The notes under the pieces are model-generated. The model saw only the letters and a list, made by a program, of their open reading frames with translations, made no database searches and was not told where the DNA came from. Source: Acidobacteriota bacterium (GTDB lineage: Bacteria; Acidobacteriota; Terriglobia; Acidiferrales; UBA7541). Taken from it: a DNA stretch of 56,236 nt. The position numbers and the translations under genes are program-made. The DNA lies in assembly GCA_013289585.1 (NCBI GenBank), contig JABCZR010000026.1:1-56236 (forward strand). Reading direction: 5' to 3'. Position 1 is the first letter of the stretch; each line of letters opens with the position of its first letter. Below are positions 20,805 to 30,900 of this stretch, piece after piece.

Positions 20805-20832
20805 TGACTAACTGTACCGATATGCTATAATG
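20805..20832 (+). promoter_or_regulatory. Orphan sigma70 promoter
   Basis: TTGACT (20805-20810), a 16-base spacer and consensus TATAAT (20827-20832) on the plus strand. Transcription should start near 20840. The next plus-strand gene lies almost 1.9 kb away, past two minus-strand genes. Confidence 0.75.
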
Positions 20833-20839
20833 TATCCGT

Positions 20840-21285
20840 TTCGTCGGCGCAATTCCTCTGCTTGCCTGCCGCGGGCAGGTGCCCCGCCCTTTATGCGCGC
20901 TTTCTCTGCGTTCTTCGCATCCCGGTCGGATTTGCGGGACATCCCGCAGGGGTCTGCGGGACGCGCCCGCCAGACAGTCCTTCTAACGCTTTCAATGCCC
21001 TCCCATCCTACCCAGTGATCTTGTCGCCCGGAGCCCGCTCCCCTAACTCCTTTAGCGGCAACACTTACAAATCTCCCCGCAAGTATTGCAAACAAAAGAC
21101 TTACTCCAAAGCTAACCCCTTTAATTGCAACACTTACAAAAAACAGGGGGGCCGGGGTCGCTCTTCAGCTTTCAACCTTCCTATGTTCCAACGTTCATCG
21201 GTGTAACTCCTTTTCTGTCACATCCTTAGCAGCCCCCCACCTTGCAACCTCCATCGAATCACATCCTTACAAAAACCATGGGGAG
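20840..21285 (+). ncRNA. Possible non-coding transcript with short repeats
   Basis: Downstream of the orphan promoter I see no reliable ORF, but there are several small structures: CCTGCC-gcg-GGCAGG (20866-20880), TGCGGGA-ca-TCCCGCA (20933-20948), two identical copies of GCAACACTTACAAA (21058-21071 and 21127-21140), and two copies of TCACATCCTTA (21217-21227, 21259-21269). The 3' end is not defined. A short peptide of 62-114 codons is possible, so this call is tentative. Confidence 0.3.
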
Positions 21286-21344
21286 GGGGGCCGCCTGCCC
21301 CCAACAATTCCCGTTCTGGAACTCGCCGTCCTGCCTCCCAAAAC

Positions 21345-21384
21345 AAAAAGGGCGGGGGCCGCAAATTCCGGCTCGCCCCGCCCT
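21345..21384 (-). terminator. Terminator downstream of the 21422 gene
   Basis: On the minus strand AGGGCGGGG pairs with CCCCGCCCT (9 bp, with a further CCG/CGG inside) and five T follow. It begins 38 bp beyond the stop codon of the gene at 21422. Confidence 0.8.
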
Positions 21385-21421
21385 GCTTCGATTCTGTCGA
21401 ACTCTTTTGGGAACTTCGGCC

Positions 21422-21967
21422 TTACGCGCCGAGGTCCTTCAGATCGTCCTTGGCCTGCCTTTCGGCTTCCTTCGCCGCGCTCTTGGCGTTCGTGTCGGGC
21501 TTCAGCATGTGGATGGACTTGGTCAAGCTCTGGGGCTTGTCGCCAACCGAACCCTTGCACCCGGAGAGGTCCACGTTCGTGAACACGCCCGTCACATCGG
21601 CCCGCAGGCAATTGAACTCGATTCCCAGGTTCTTGCTGGCATGCAGCGACGCCACGCATTCATCCAGCGAAATGAACGGCGCGCACGCATCCGTGGCATT
21701 CGCGTCCGCCGCCAGCAGTCCCTGCCCTTGCAGTTTCGGCGTCAGCTTTTTCTCGATGTCGCCTCTGGACTCGGCCGGAGCCTTGGAATCTTTCTTCACC
21801 CACTTGATCGGATTGAGCGAATGCCCGCCGCTCGGCGAAGCATCCTTTGCCGCGGAAGATGCTCCGGCCCCCGCTGGGCCTTGCGCCGCCGCGTTCCCCG
21901 TGCCCAGGGTGAAGCAAACCAACGCATCCAGCGCCGCAACTGCCACAAACAGCCAAATCTTTTTCAT
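21422..21967 (-). CDS. Secreted protein of unknown function
   Basis: The 181-residue product starts at MKKIWLFVAVAALDALVCF, a signal peptide, with AGAGGT four bases before the ATG. The mature part is Ala/Lys-rich and has four cysteines (TDACAP, LDECVAS, FNCLRA, SGCKGS) that could form two disulfides. The C-terminal 30 residues are charged and probably helical. No family is recognised. It ends in its own terminator, so it is probably monocistronic. Longer starts up to 22060 lack a signal peptide. Confidence 0.75.
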   Translation of the reverse strand: MKKIWLFVAVAALDALVCFTLGTGNAAAQGPAGAGASSAAKDASPSGGHSLNPIKWVKKDSKAPAESRGDIEKKLTPKLQGQGLLAADANATDACAPFISLDECVASLHASKNLGIEFNCLRADVTGVFTNVDLSGCKGSVGDKPQSLTKSIHMLKPDTNAKSAAKEAERQAKDDLKDLGA

Positions 21968-22156
21968 GTTGACCTCTCTTGTGACCGCTTCGCGTTCCAT
22001 CTCGAGGCTCCCGGACTCCACCTCAACTCCAGTAGGCCACACCGCCTGTCCCGCGAACACGCTGCAAAAGGACGGTACTCCCCCAATCGGTCACACTGGC
22101 CGTTCGTACAGGTGGCGAATGAAAATGAAAGTGGGGAAAAACGCGAGAGGCAGGAA

Positions 22157-22495
22157 TCAGGACTTGATGCGCAAGAAAAACCCGTAAAGAGTCAGCCCCA
22201 GCCCGCCCAGAAAAAGCAACGGCAGGAGGTAATTCGTCACCGCCGGAACAATTTCAATCGGAATCCGCATTGGCGCGCCGTATCCGCCCGCGAAATAATA
22301 AACAATCGCCGCCAGCAGCATGAACAGCAAACCGCGGCGAGTCTCTTCGCGCCCGTTGGAGCCTCTGCGCCGCGTGAGCTGCACCTGCGGGACCGCTTCG
22401 CGGCAGTAGGGACACTGCATCAAATGCGCGGCCATGGACTTCCCGCAGTACGCGCAGCGCTTCATCTCTGGTGCTTTTTGTGCCGAAGGTCCCAT
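22157..22495 (-). CDS. Zinc-ribbon membrane protein
   Basis: The 112-residue product begins with a zinc ribbon (CAYCGKSM...CPYC, two CxxC pairs spaced about 15 residues). A basic linker follows, then two hydrophobic helices (LLFMLLAAIVYYFAGGY; YLLPLLFLGGLGLTLYGFFL). GGAG five bases before the ATG at 22495 supports the start. Small proteins of this layout are common and mostly uncharacterised. I propose no function. Confidence 0.7.
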   Translation of the reverse strand: MGPSAQKAPEMKRCAYCGKSMAAHLMQCPYCREAVPQVQLTRRRGSNGREETRRGLLFMLLAAIVYYFAGGYGAPMRIPIEIVPAVTNYLLPLLFLGGLGLTLYGFFLRIKS

Positions 22496-22721
22496 ACGAG
22501 CTCCGGGATGCCTCCTCTCTAGGCTAGGTTCGAAGCGGCAGAGACGTCAAGGGAGTCGCGAAAGGACAGGTGCCTTTTTACTTACAGGCTGTCCTAAGGG
22601 AAAAGCGGGCACCCGATCGAGTTGTGCTACAAATTTATCTACGACAGGATTTCGGGCTAGTTTGACGCGCAAGAATGCAAGCGCTCAAGAATACAATCCA
22701 CCTGGGTTCGAAGGAGAATCG

Positions 22722-23150
22722 ATGGCGCACCCTTCCCGTAGATTTGTCAGGCCCGTGCTCGTTTTGCTCGCAAGCTTTGCGGTGATTTTCGTTGCGGCGG
22801 CATCCAGCCGGGCGCAGGAGAAAAAAGTCGGGCAGATGAATGGCGTGGACAACTCAAAAATGGGAGCCTACCGCGCCCTGGCGCAGCACATTTACAGCGA
22901 TTTCCAAAAGGGCGACCTGGCGGCAGCGGCGGAGCTAGGCCGCGTGCTGGAAAGAGTCTGGGACAAAGCGGAAGAATATGGCGGCGACACGGCTTTGGCC
23001 AAGACGAATCGCCAGTTGTTCGATGAAATCGACAAAGCCATGGATCAGTTCATCACCCCGCTCACAGAAGCAAAAGGCAAACCTCCGGACGCTGCAAAAG
23101 TAAAACTGGCGTTCAATCTGTATCTCGAAAAACTGAAACAAGCGGATTAA
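22722..23150 (+). CDS. Small secreted helical protein of unknown function
   Basis: The 142-residue product starts at 22722 (AAGGAG five bases upstream), with a signal peptide (RFVRPVLVLLASFAVIFVAAASSRA). The mature part is helical and charged (YRALAQHIYSDFQKGDLAAAAELGRVLERVWDKAE) and resembles a small four-helix bundle. Longer in-frame starts upstream overlap the divergent zinc-ribbon gene and lack a signal. No family name is recognised. An AT-rich stretch with GATTAAG/CTTAATC follows the stop but is too loose to call a terminator. Confidence 0.75.
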   Translation: MAHPSRRFVRPVLVLLASFAVIFVAAASSRAQEKKVGQMNGVDNSKMGAYRALAQHIYSDFQKGDLAAAAELGRVLERVWDKAEEYGGDTALAKTNRQLFDEIDKAMDQFITPLTEAKGKPPDAAKVKLAFNLYLEKLKQAD

Positions 23151-23281
23151 TCGATTCCGTCTTGATTAAGTTTCAATTTTTTTTCTAAATTTTTGCTTAA
23201 TCCTGGCGCAAAGCCTCCAACGAATCGAGGCGCATCGCGCGCCGCGCCGGCACCCATTATTTCCAAGGGGAAAAGCGCCGG

Positions 23282-24451
23282 TTAGAGCTCGCGCAGTGCC
23301 GTGGCTACGGGCATGCTCGCCGCGCGAACCGCCGGCAAGAGTCCGCCGACTAAGCCCATGACTAACGCGAAAGCGATGCCCCTCGCCAGCAACTCGGGAG
23401 TGATTTTAAAGGCAAACGCAACGTGCGAGAAGGTCTGAAGGTTCATTGCGCCCGTGGTGAATCCATTGAGAGGAAGAACAGCAAGGCAGCCAACCAAGCC
23501 GCCGATGAAGGCAATCAGGAGCGCCTCGATGACAAACGACAAGACTACCGACGGCCCGCCAAAGCCCAGCGCCCTCATCGTGGCGATTTCCCGTCCGCGC
23601 TCAGCCACAGCGGAATACATCGTGTTTAGTGCGCCGAAGACCGCGCCAATGGCCATGACCGCGGCCACCAACCCACCGAGGACGGTAATCAGGGTGGTCA
23701 AACGGCTGGACTGCTTCGAGTAGTAGTCGATTTCCCGCGTCACGTCCACACTGAGCCGCGGATCGGCAGTCGCCGCGTCCTTCAATTGCTGAAATGCGGA
23801 CGGCGAAGTGAGATGTACGGTCACGGACTGGAAAAAAGTATCCGGGCGATTGTAGGCGGGGCCCAACAAGTGCGCATCGGCCCAAACATCCGAGTCGAAC
23901 GCACTGCCGCCGGCATCAAAAATCCCGACGATTTTCCAGCGGACGCTGCCAAGACTGATGGTGTTTCCGAGTGTCAGCCCGGCATACGATGCGTTGGCAT
24001 TCTTGCCGACGACAATTTCCGCGAGCCCGGGCGTAAACATCCGCCCTTCCACAATTTTGATGTTCTTGCGGATCTCCAAAACATTTTTGGAGACGCCACG
24101 AATTTCCACGTTGGCGTCCGTTCCCGTGGATTTAAGCGGAATCGGCGCAACCAGCACGACTTCCGGCGAGACGAGCGGACCGTCCTTCCCGCGGGCAATT
24201 CCCGGTTCGTCTTGAATGATTTTCACGGTGTCGATGGTTACGCCGCCGGTCATTTCCGAAGTGGCGCCGGCGCGCATGATGATGGCGTTGTCCGGGGACC
24301 CGGAAGCGACCAGAGTGGCCTTGAATCCGCGGGCCAGCGACAACATCGCCACGAAGACGCCGACGGTGCCCGCGATGCCGACGACGGCGACAATCGCGGA
24401 GCTCCACCGCGCCTTTACGCTGCGAAAGTTGTACACAACGGGAATCGCCAC
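23282..24451 (-). CDS. ABC transporter permease, FtsX/MacB type (second permease)
   Basis: The 389-residue permease has an N-terminal helix (WSSAIVAVVGIAGTVGVFVAML), a large periplasmic MacB-like core domain (about 45-260) and three C-terminal helices with the FtsX pattern EIATMRALGFG...LSFVIEALLIAFIGGLVG. It is the last gene of an operon with a membrane fusion protein, an ATPase and a first permease, starting 1 bp after the previous stop. The two permeases probably form a heterodimer. The exported substrate is unknown. Confidence 0.9.
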   Translation of the reverse strand: MAIPVVYNFRSVKARWSSAIVAVVGIAGTVGVFVAMLSLARGFKATLVASGSPDNAIIMRAGATSEMTGGVTIDTVKIIQDEPGIARGKDGPLVSPEVVLVAPIPLKSTGTDANVEIRGVSKNVLEIRKNIKIVEGRMFTPGLAEIVVGKNANASYAGLTLGNTISLGSVRWKIVGIFDAGGSAFDSDVWADAHLLGPAYNRPDTFFQSVTVHLTSPSAFQQLKDAATADPRLSVDVTREIDYYSKQSSRLTTLITVLGGLVAAVMAIGAVFGALNTMYSAVAERGREIATMRALGFGGPSVVLSFVIEALLIAFIGGLVGCLAVLPLNGFTTGAMNLQTFSHVAFAFKITPELLARGIAFALVMGLVGGLLPAVRAASMPVATALREL

Positions 24452-24452
24452 G

Positions 24453-25604
24453 TCAGACCCTCCTTAGCGCATCGACAACGCGCAACCGCATCGCGCCAAT
24501 GCCCGGTAAGAGTCCACTGGCGACGCCGACAAACACCGCCAAGAGGACGCCAAGTCCCAATGCCGTAGCCGACAGCAGCAACGGCGGGAGCATCCCGTTT
24601 AAATTAGCGCCGACCACGGGGATGGCCAGGAACGCGAGGCCTAGTCCGAGCAGTCCGCCAATCAATGCAATCACCAGCGATTCCGCCAGCACAAAGAACA
24701 GAACAAACCGGTCGGAATATCCGATGGCCTTCAGCACCGCGAGTTCGCTCGTGCGCTCGCGAATGGAAATCGCCATGGTATTCCCGGTGACGAGGAGCAA
24801 GGTGAAAAAGACCACGCTGCCGATGGCGGTGATCAGCAGTTGGATATTCCCCAGCTGCTTTGCGAATCCCGCCTGGAAGGCAGACTCGGTTTCCGTCTTC
24901 GTTTCATAGGACGAGTTCGCGAAACCGTCATCGATGGCTTTTCCCACGCGAACGGCGTCGTCCGGCGAATCGAGCTTCAGGACCCACCAGCCCGCCTGGC
25001 CCTTGATCACATCCGGAATGTTTTCGTAGAAATAGTCCCATTGCAGCCAGAACTGGCTCTCGTCGCCGCCTTCTTTGTCATTGGTATAAATTCCGTCGAG
25101 GTTGAATTCCCAAGTCTTGGTGGAGCCGTAAAGCGCGTTCTGCAGGGGAATGCGATCGCCCACCTTCCACTTGAACCGCTTGGCAAGGTTCCGCCCGACA
25201 ACCGCGCCCTGGCGGTCAGCCAGGAAGTTCTTCCACTGATCGTCGGGTACGTGAAGCTCCGTCATTACTTTGAGCTGATTTGCCGGATCGATGACAAATT
25301 GGGGAAAGAAATTTTTCTCGTCCTGATAAACGCCGCCGAACCAGTTGTTGTGCGTGACGTACTTGACGCCCTTGATCTGGCGAATCCTGTCGCCGTAGGC
25401 CAGGGGCATGGTGTTGATGAGGCCGACGCGATTAATGACCACGAGGCGGTCCGCGCCGGCGAGCTCGGTGTTGCGGCTGAACGCGCCGCGCACCACCGCG
25501 AGAAACGTAAACAAAAACAACGCAATGGCAAACGAACCCACTGTCAGAACCAACCGGATTTTCTTGCGAAACAGATTCGCAAAGATCAGCCGTGAATATT
25601 TCAT
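24453..25604 (-). CDS. ABC transporter permease, FtsX/MacB type (first permease)
   Basis: The 383-residue permease has the same layout as its neighbour: one N-terminal helix (IRLVLTVGSFAIALFLFTFLAVV), a periplasmic domain (about 50-255) and three C-terminal helices with ERTSELAVLKAIGYSDRFVLFFVLAESLVIALIGG. The start overlaps the ATPase stop by 4 bp (ATGA), which indicates translational coupling. The periplasmic part diverges from that of the second permease, so the pair is not a recent duplication. Confidence 0.9.
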   Translation of the reverse strand: MKYSRLIFANLFRKKIRLVLTVGSFAIALFLFTFLAVVRGAFSRNTELAGADRLVVINRVGLINTMPLAYGDRIRQIKGVKYVTHNNWFGGVYQDEKNFFPQFVIDPANQLKVMTELHVPDDQWKNFLADRQGAVVGRNLAKRFKWKVGDRIPLQNALYGSTKTWEFNLDGIYTNDKEGGDESQFWLQWDYFYENIPDVIKGQAGWWVLKLDSPDDAVRVGKAIDDGFANSSYETKTETESAFQAGFAKQLGNIQLLITAIGSVVFFTLLLVTGNTMAISIRERTSELAVLKAIGYSDRFVLFFVLAESLVIALIGGLLGLGLAFLAIPVVGANLNGMLPPLLLSATALGLGVLLAVFVGVASGLLPGIGAMRLRVVDALRRV

Positions 25605-26344
25605 GCCGCACCTCCGGCCAGAACGCCTTCCTGCAAAGCCTTGGCCTCCACCAGGACCCCCTTGTTCAGGTGCAGTGTAGTGTGCGCGCGGGCCGCAACT
25701 TGGGGATCGTGGGTCACCATCAAAATGGTCTTGTTGTACTTCCCCACCAGTTCGTCGATGAGGGCCATGATTTCGTCGGCGCTCTTGCGATCAAGGTCGC
25801 CGGTAGGCTCGTCGCAGAGGAGAAAGGTTGGGTCGGAGACGATAGCGCGAGCGATGGTGACACGCTGCTCCTGTCCGCCGGAAAGCTGGCGAGGATAGTG
25901 GTTCATGCGGTCCGAGAGACCGACGACGCCGAGGGCGGTTTCCACGTGTTTGCGGCGATCCGATTTGGAGAGCTTGGTCAGCAGCAGTGGAAGCTCGACG
26001 TTCTGGAAAGCGGTGAGAACGGGTATGAGGTTGTACATCTGAAAGATGAAGCCGACATGCCGAGCGCGCCACTGGGTGAGCTTGCTGGCGGACATGTGGG
26101 TGATTTCGTCGCCGTCCACGGTGATGCTGCCGGCGGAGGGCACGTCGAGGCCGCCAAGGAGATTGAGCAGAGTGGTCTTCCCGGAGCCGCTGGGGCCCAT
26201 GAAAGCCACGAAGTCGCCCCTGTCCACGTCGAGATTCAGGCCCTGGAGGACCTGGATCTGCTCGCCGCCGCGGCTGTAGGTTTTGTTCAGACCGCGAACC
26301 TTGATAAGGCTGGTGGAATCGCCACGACCATCAACTCGAATCAT
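25601..26344 (-). CDS. ABC transporter ATP-binding protein (MacB/LolD type)
   Basis: The 247-residue ATPase has Walker A GPSGSGKT at 50-57, the signature LSGGQEQR at 154-161, Walker B FLLCDEPTGDLD at 174-185 and the H-loop VTHD. Its similarity to MacB/LolD NBDs and its two FtsX-type permease partners suggest mechanotransmission and not transmembrane pumping, as known for MacAB. It starts 12 bp after the membrane fusion gene and overlaps the next permease by 4 bp. Confidence 0.93.
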   Translation of the reverse strand: MIRVDGRGDSTSLIKVRGLNKTYSRGGEQIQVLQGLNLDVDRGDFVAFMGPSGSGKTTLLNLLGGLDVPSAGSITVDGDEITHMSASKLTQWRARHVGFIFQMYNLIPVLTAFQNVELPLLLTKLSKSDRRKHVETALGVVGLSDRMNHYPRQLSGGQEQRVTIARAIVSDPTFLLCDEPTGDLDRKSADEIMALIDELVGKYNKTILMVTHDPQVAARAHTTLHLNKGVLVEAKALQEGVLAGGAA

Positions 26345-26356
26345 GCTTCGCTCCTG

Positions 26357-27610
26357 CTAGCGGATTTCAACTTTGTCGCCGTCGTGCAAACTTTCGGGGC
26401 CTTTCACCACCAGCGAGTCACCCGGAGTAACGCCAGCTAACACCGCGATCTCGGTTCCGCGGTCCAGGCCCAGGCTAACCGCGCGGCGCTCGACTTTTCC
26501 TTCACGGACCAGGAAAACGAAGGAAGCAGCGGAATCGGAGTGCACCGCGCTCTTGGGAATGTATGCCACGGGCTGCGGCCCCTGGTCTTTGCCTTTCACC
26601 TTTTCGACTGGTTTCTGCTCCTCGAGAAAAGCGACCTTCACTCCCATATCCGGAAGAATGAAATTGTATTTATCCAAGTCAATGATGGTGATGCGGACCT
26701 TGACGGTGGCCTTCTGCCGGTCAGCCGTGGGGATGACGGTGCGAACTTTTGCGGGGAAGGGCTTGTCAGGATAAGCGTCCAGCGTTGCGGTTACCTTCTG
26801 GCCGTTTTCGACGCGGGCGATATAGGACTCATTGACGTCCACTTCGATTTCGTTCGAATGCATGTCCACGATGGTGGCGATGCCCGTGCGGGTGAAGCCG
26901 CCGCCGGCAGAAATGGGAGAGACCATTTCGCCAACTTGGGCATCCTTGGAAACGACGATGCCGGCGAAAGGTGCACGGATGGTGCAGTTGTCCACGGCTT
27001 GCTGGGCTTCACGGATGCGGGAGTCAGAGCCAAGCACCTGCTGTTTTGCGAGGGCGATTTTGGCGCGCAGGCTGTCAGCAGTGGTGCTGGCGTTATCCAA
27101 GGCTTCCTGAGTCTGCACGCCGGCGTCGTGGAGCTGCTGGGCGCGCTTGAGCTCAATGGAGGCGTTGCGGAGCTGAACCTCGAGGTCGGCGATGGCAGCC
27201 TGGGCGGATTCGCGATCGGCCCGGGAAGTCTCCAAAGCGCGCTTGACGTCGGAATCATCGAGGGTGGCGAGAAGCTGGCCCTCGGCAACGCGAGTGCCTT
27301 CGTCGAAGAAAACGCCGGTAACGCGGCCGGTGATTTTGGCAGCAATGGTGGCGCGGCGACGCGGGGTGATGTAGCCGCTGGCATTGAGAAGAGTCTGAGG
27401 GCCGGCGGAATCGGGTTTCGCGGCGGCGGCGACCTCAACTACGGGCTTCTGACTGCGGAAGGCGAAGGCAGCCGCAACGATGCCTGCAAAGATGACGACG
27501 GGAATGGCGGCGTAGACAAGGCGCTTGCCCATGCCGGTCCTCGCGCGCTGGCCATCGTGGATGCGCAGGGAGCCGAGATCGTGTTTTGGTGAACTGAGTG
27601 GAGTCGCCAT
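26357..27610 (-). CDS. Membrane fusion (periplasmic adaptor) protein, MacA/HlyD type
   Basis: The 417-residue adaptor has an N-terminal anchor (about 30-51, VYAAIPVVIFAGIVAAAFAF). The lipoyl half NASGYITPRRRATIAAKITG comes next, then a long alpha hairpin (about 120-200, RADRESAQAAIADLEVQLR...), the second lipoyl half NCTIRAPFAGIVV, and beta-barrel and membrane-proximal domains. It links the inner-membrane ABC pump to an outer-membrane channel, which is not encoded here. It is the first gene of the minus-strand operon and is divergent from the formate dehydrogenase operon. Confidence 0.92.
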   Translation of the reverse strand: MATPLSSPKHDLGSLRIHDGQRARTGMGKRLVYAAIPVVIFAGIVAAAFAFRSQKPVVEVAAAAKPDSAGPQTLLNASGYITPRRRATIAAKITGRVTGVFFDEGTRVAEGQLLATLDDSDVKRALETSRADRESAQAAIADLEVQLRNASIELKRAQQLHDAGVQTQEALDNASTTADSLRAKIALAKQQVLGSDSRIREAQQAVDNCTIRAPFAGIVVSKDAQVGEMVSPISAGGGFTRTGIATIVDMHSNEIEVDVNESYIARVENGQKVTATLDAYPDKPFPAKVRTVIPTADRQKATVKVRITIIDLDKYNFILPDMGVKVAFLEEQKPVEKVKGKDQGPQPVAYIPKSAVHSDSAASFVFLVREGKVERRAVSLGLDRGTEIAVLAGVTPGDSLVVKGPESLHDGDKVEIR

Positions 27611-27937
27611 GCGCGCCCCTGCTCCTTCCCATGATAAAGCTCTGCTCAGATAACTACGGACGGGCGAAGTCGAAAATTACACGGTTAGCCTGGCCCGGAC
27701 TCGTCTAGGGAGTATTGTAGCGTGCCAAGGCGATTTTCGGGACGCTTCCTTATGCAAACCCCGAGGCCGATTTTTCCCTTAGATGCAGCTGCCGGGCCGT
27801 TGGCCACATAGAATGTTGGGGAAAACGGGCGTCGCCGCGCGCGGCAAATCACTGCTTGACACCGGGGCAAGCTCGTCATATTAAGGAGATTCCGCGAGAC
27901 GAGTTCGAGCCCAGATCTCACGGACGAGGGTCCCTAC
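27611..27937. other. Divergent intergenic region, efflux and formate dehydrogenase operons
   Basis: No ORF is supported. It holds the fdh promoter described separately. On the minus strand a TACAAT near 27715-27720 could be a -10 box for the efflux operon, but no good -35 box accompanies it. Confidence 0.6.
27856..27884 (+). promoter_or_regulatory. Probable promoter of the formate dehydrogenase operon
   Basis: TTGACA (27856-27861), a 17-base spacer and TATTAA (27879-27884) on the plus strand, followed by about 45 nt to the fdhA ATG at 27938. The -10 box matches consensus at four of six positions, so a weak or regulated promoter is plausible. I see no clear FNR or sigma54 site. Confidence 0.65.
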
Positions 27938-30900
27938 ATGAACCCTACCCGCCGTGATTTCCTGAAATTAACGACTATTGGTGGAGCTGCAGCCGCCGTA
28001 TTTGGCTTCGACTTGAAGCCGGCGTATGCACAGCTGCGCGCGCTGAAAATTGCGCGCGCGAGTGAGACACGGTCGACGTGCCCGTACTGCGCGGTGGGGT
28101 GCGGCACCATCATTTACACGATTGGCGATCGCGCCAAGAATGTGACCGCACAGGTGGTGCACGTCGAAGGCGATCCGGATCATCCGACCAACCGCGGCAC
28201 GCTCTGCCCCAAGGGCGCCTCGCTGCAGCAAGAGATCATGAACGACCGGCGGCTGCTGAAACCGCTGGTGCGCCGGCCCGGTGGAACAGATTGGGAAGAT
28301 ATTTCATGGGACCAGGCGCTCGCAGAGATCGCAGCGAAAGTGAAGAAGACGCGCGACGACACTTTTGTCGAGAAGGATGCGGCGGGACGGACGGTGAACC
28401 GCCTGGAATCAGTGGCGTGGATCGGCGGCTGCACGGACACGAATGAGTTCAATTATCTAGTTGTGAAGTCCATGCGCGCCCTGGGGGTCGTGCACCTGGA
28501 AAACCAGGCCAGAGTTTGACACGGCCCCACGGTCTCAAGTTTGGGACCAACGTTTGGCCGGGGCGCGATGACCAATGGCTGGGTGGACATGAAGAATACC
28601 GACATGATGCTCATCATGGGCGGTAATCCCGCGGAGAATCATCCCTGCGGATTCAAATGGCCGGTCGAAGCGAAACGCACGCGCAACGCGAAGATCATAT
28701 CGGTCGACCCGCGCTTCACGCGCACTTCCGCGGTCGCCGATCTCTTCTGCCAGATTCGCGCCGGCACGGACATCGCCTTTCTCGGCGGCGTGATTCGCTA
28801 CGCCATTGAGAACAACCGCATCGCGAAAGATTACCTGGTCAACTACACGAACGCGGCGTTTATTGTGAAGAATGGCTTCAAACTACCCGAGGACGGTCTA
28901 TTCTCCGGGTTCGACGCCAAGACCCAGCTCTACGACAAATCGACCTGGAATTACACGGGAGGAGACGCAAGCGGCAAGGCCGCGCCCGAAGCGCATGTGG
29001 CGGCGCCTGCGGCAAACGGAGCGCCTCCGCCGCCGGCGACACTGCCGGAAAAAGTTTCGTATGACTTTACGCTGCAGAACCCGGATTGTGTGTTTCAACT
29101 TCTAAAGAAACACTACTCGCGTTATACGCCGGAGATGGTCGAGCGCATCACGGGAATTCCCAAGGAACAATTCCTGAAAGCGGCTGACCTTTTTACCTCG
29201 ATTCGCAAAGACGGCGACATGAAGAAGGTGGCGACGATTATCTACGCCGTCGGATGGACGCAGCATACCTTTGGCACGCAGATCATTCGAACGGCGGCGA
29301 TGCTGCAACTGCTGCTCGGAAATGTGGGGCGTGCAGGCGGCGGCGTCAACGCGTTGCGCGGGCACTCGAATATTCAGGGCGCCACGGATATGGCGGGTAT
29401 CTTCGACAATTTGCCCGGTTACTTGAAGGTGCCGACTCCCGCCGACACCTCATTCGAAGGCTGGATGAAGCGCATTACGCCGACGCCCTCGAAGCCCGCG
29501 CCGTGGGATTCGTTCAACTACTGGGGCAACACGCCGAAATTCGCGACCAGCTATCTGAAAGCGCTTTATGGGGACGCAGCCACGAAACAAAACGGCTGGG
29601 CGTTCGATTATCTGCCGAAGGTGGATCGCAACTATTCGTGGGGACAGCTATGGGACGACATGTACAACGGGAACGTGAAAGGCATGCTGGCCTTCGGGAT
29701 GAACGGCGTGGCGATCGGTCCCGATTCCAAGAAAAATATCGACGCGCTGAAAAAGGCGGACTGGCTGGTAGTGGGCGAGATTTATCCGGATGAAACCAGC
29801 GAATTCTGGAGGTCGCCAGGAATCACGCAAGACGAAATGAAACAGATTCAGACAACGGTGTACCGTCTGCCTTGCGCGGGATTTGCAGAGAAAGACGGCT
29901 CATTCACCAATTCCGCGCGCTGGCTGATCTGGAAGAATACCGCGCTGCCGACGCCGGGGGATTGCCGGCTGGACCAGGCGATCGTGGCACAGATTTTCTT
30001 GAAAGTCCGCGAGCTATACAAGAAGGATGGCGGGAAGTTCCCGGATGCGATCTTGAATCTGACGTGGAATTACAGCGTGCCCTCAAATCCTCCGCTGGCG
30101 GAAGTGTTGAAGGAAGTGAACGGCAAGGCGCTGGCGGACCTTGAGGATCCAACGACGAAACAGCAAATCAAGGCCGGCCAACAGCTTCCGGGCTTCGCCT
30201 GGCTGAAAGACGATGGCACGACGTCCTGCGGGAACTGGATATATTCCGGCTCATTCACGGAGGCAGGCAATCAAACGGCGCGGCGCGATCCCTCGGATCC
30301 CTCAAACATGGGTGTGCATCCGGGATGGGGCTGGTCCTGGCCAGCAAATCGGCGGGTGCTCTACAACCGCGCATCGTGCGACGTGGACGGTAAGCCTTGG
30401 GATGCGTCCCGGAAGCAAGTCTGGTGGAACGAGGGGTCGCAAAAATGGGTGGGCAACGATGTGCCGGACTTCAAGGTTGATTCCAAGCCCAAGGATCACA
30501 TGGGCCCGTTCATCATGAATCCGGAAGGGGTAGGACGAGTTTTTGCGCCGCTTGGAGCCTTTGCCGAAGGGCCGTTTCCCGAGCACTACGAACCAATCGA
30601 GAGTCCCATCGAGAATCCGCTCCATCCAGAGCAGTCCCACAATCCGGTGGTGAAGCGTTTCAAGACACCGGACGACAAGTACGCCACACCGAAAGATGGC
30701 TACGCCGTTGTCTGCACGACTTATCGCTTGACCGAACTGTATCACTACTGGACCAAGAACAATCCGATGAACGTGCAGCTGGTGCCGGAGCCGTTCATCG
30801 AGATTTCCGCGGAAATGGCGCAAGAGATGGGGATCACGGGCGGCGAAAAGATAAAGGTCTCCAGCATCCGCGGCACTTACATCGCGAAAGCCATGGTCAC

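Noticed and set aside
23164-23205. GATTAAG/CTTAATC repeat with T runs after the 22722 gene
   Set aside because: The stem is only 7 bp AT-rich pairs around a 26-nt loop, too weak to call a terminator.
28517-28519. UGA codon splitting the formate dehydrogenase alpha-subunit frame
   Set aside because: It lies exactly at the selenocysteine position and is followed by a SECIS hairpin, so it is neither a frameshift nor a pseudogene.
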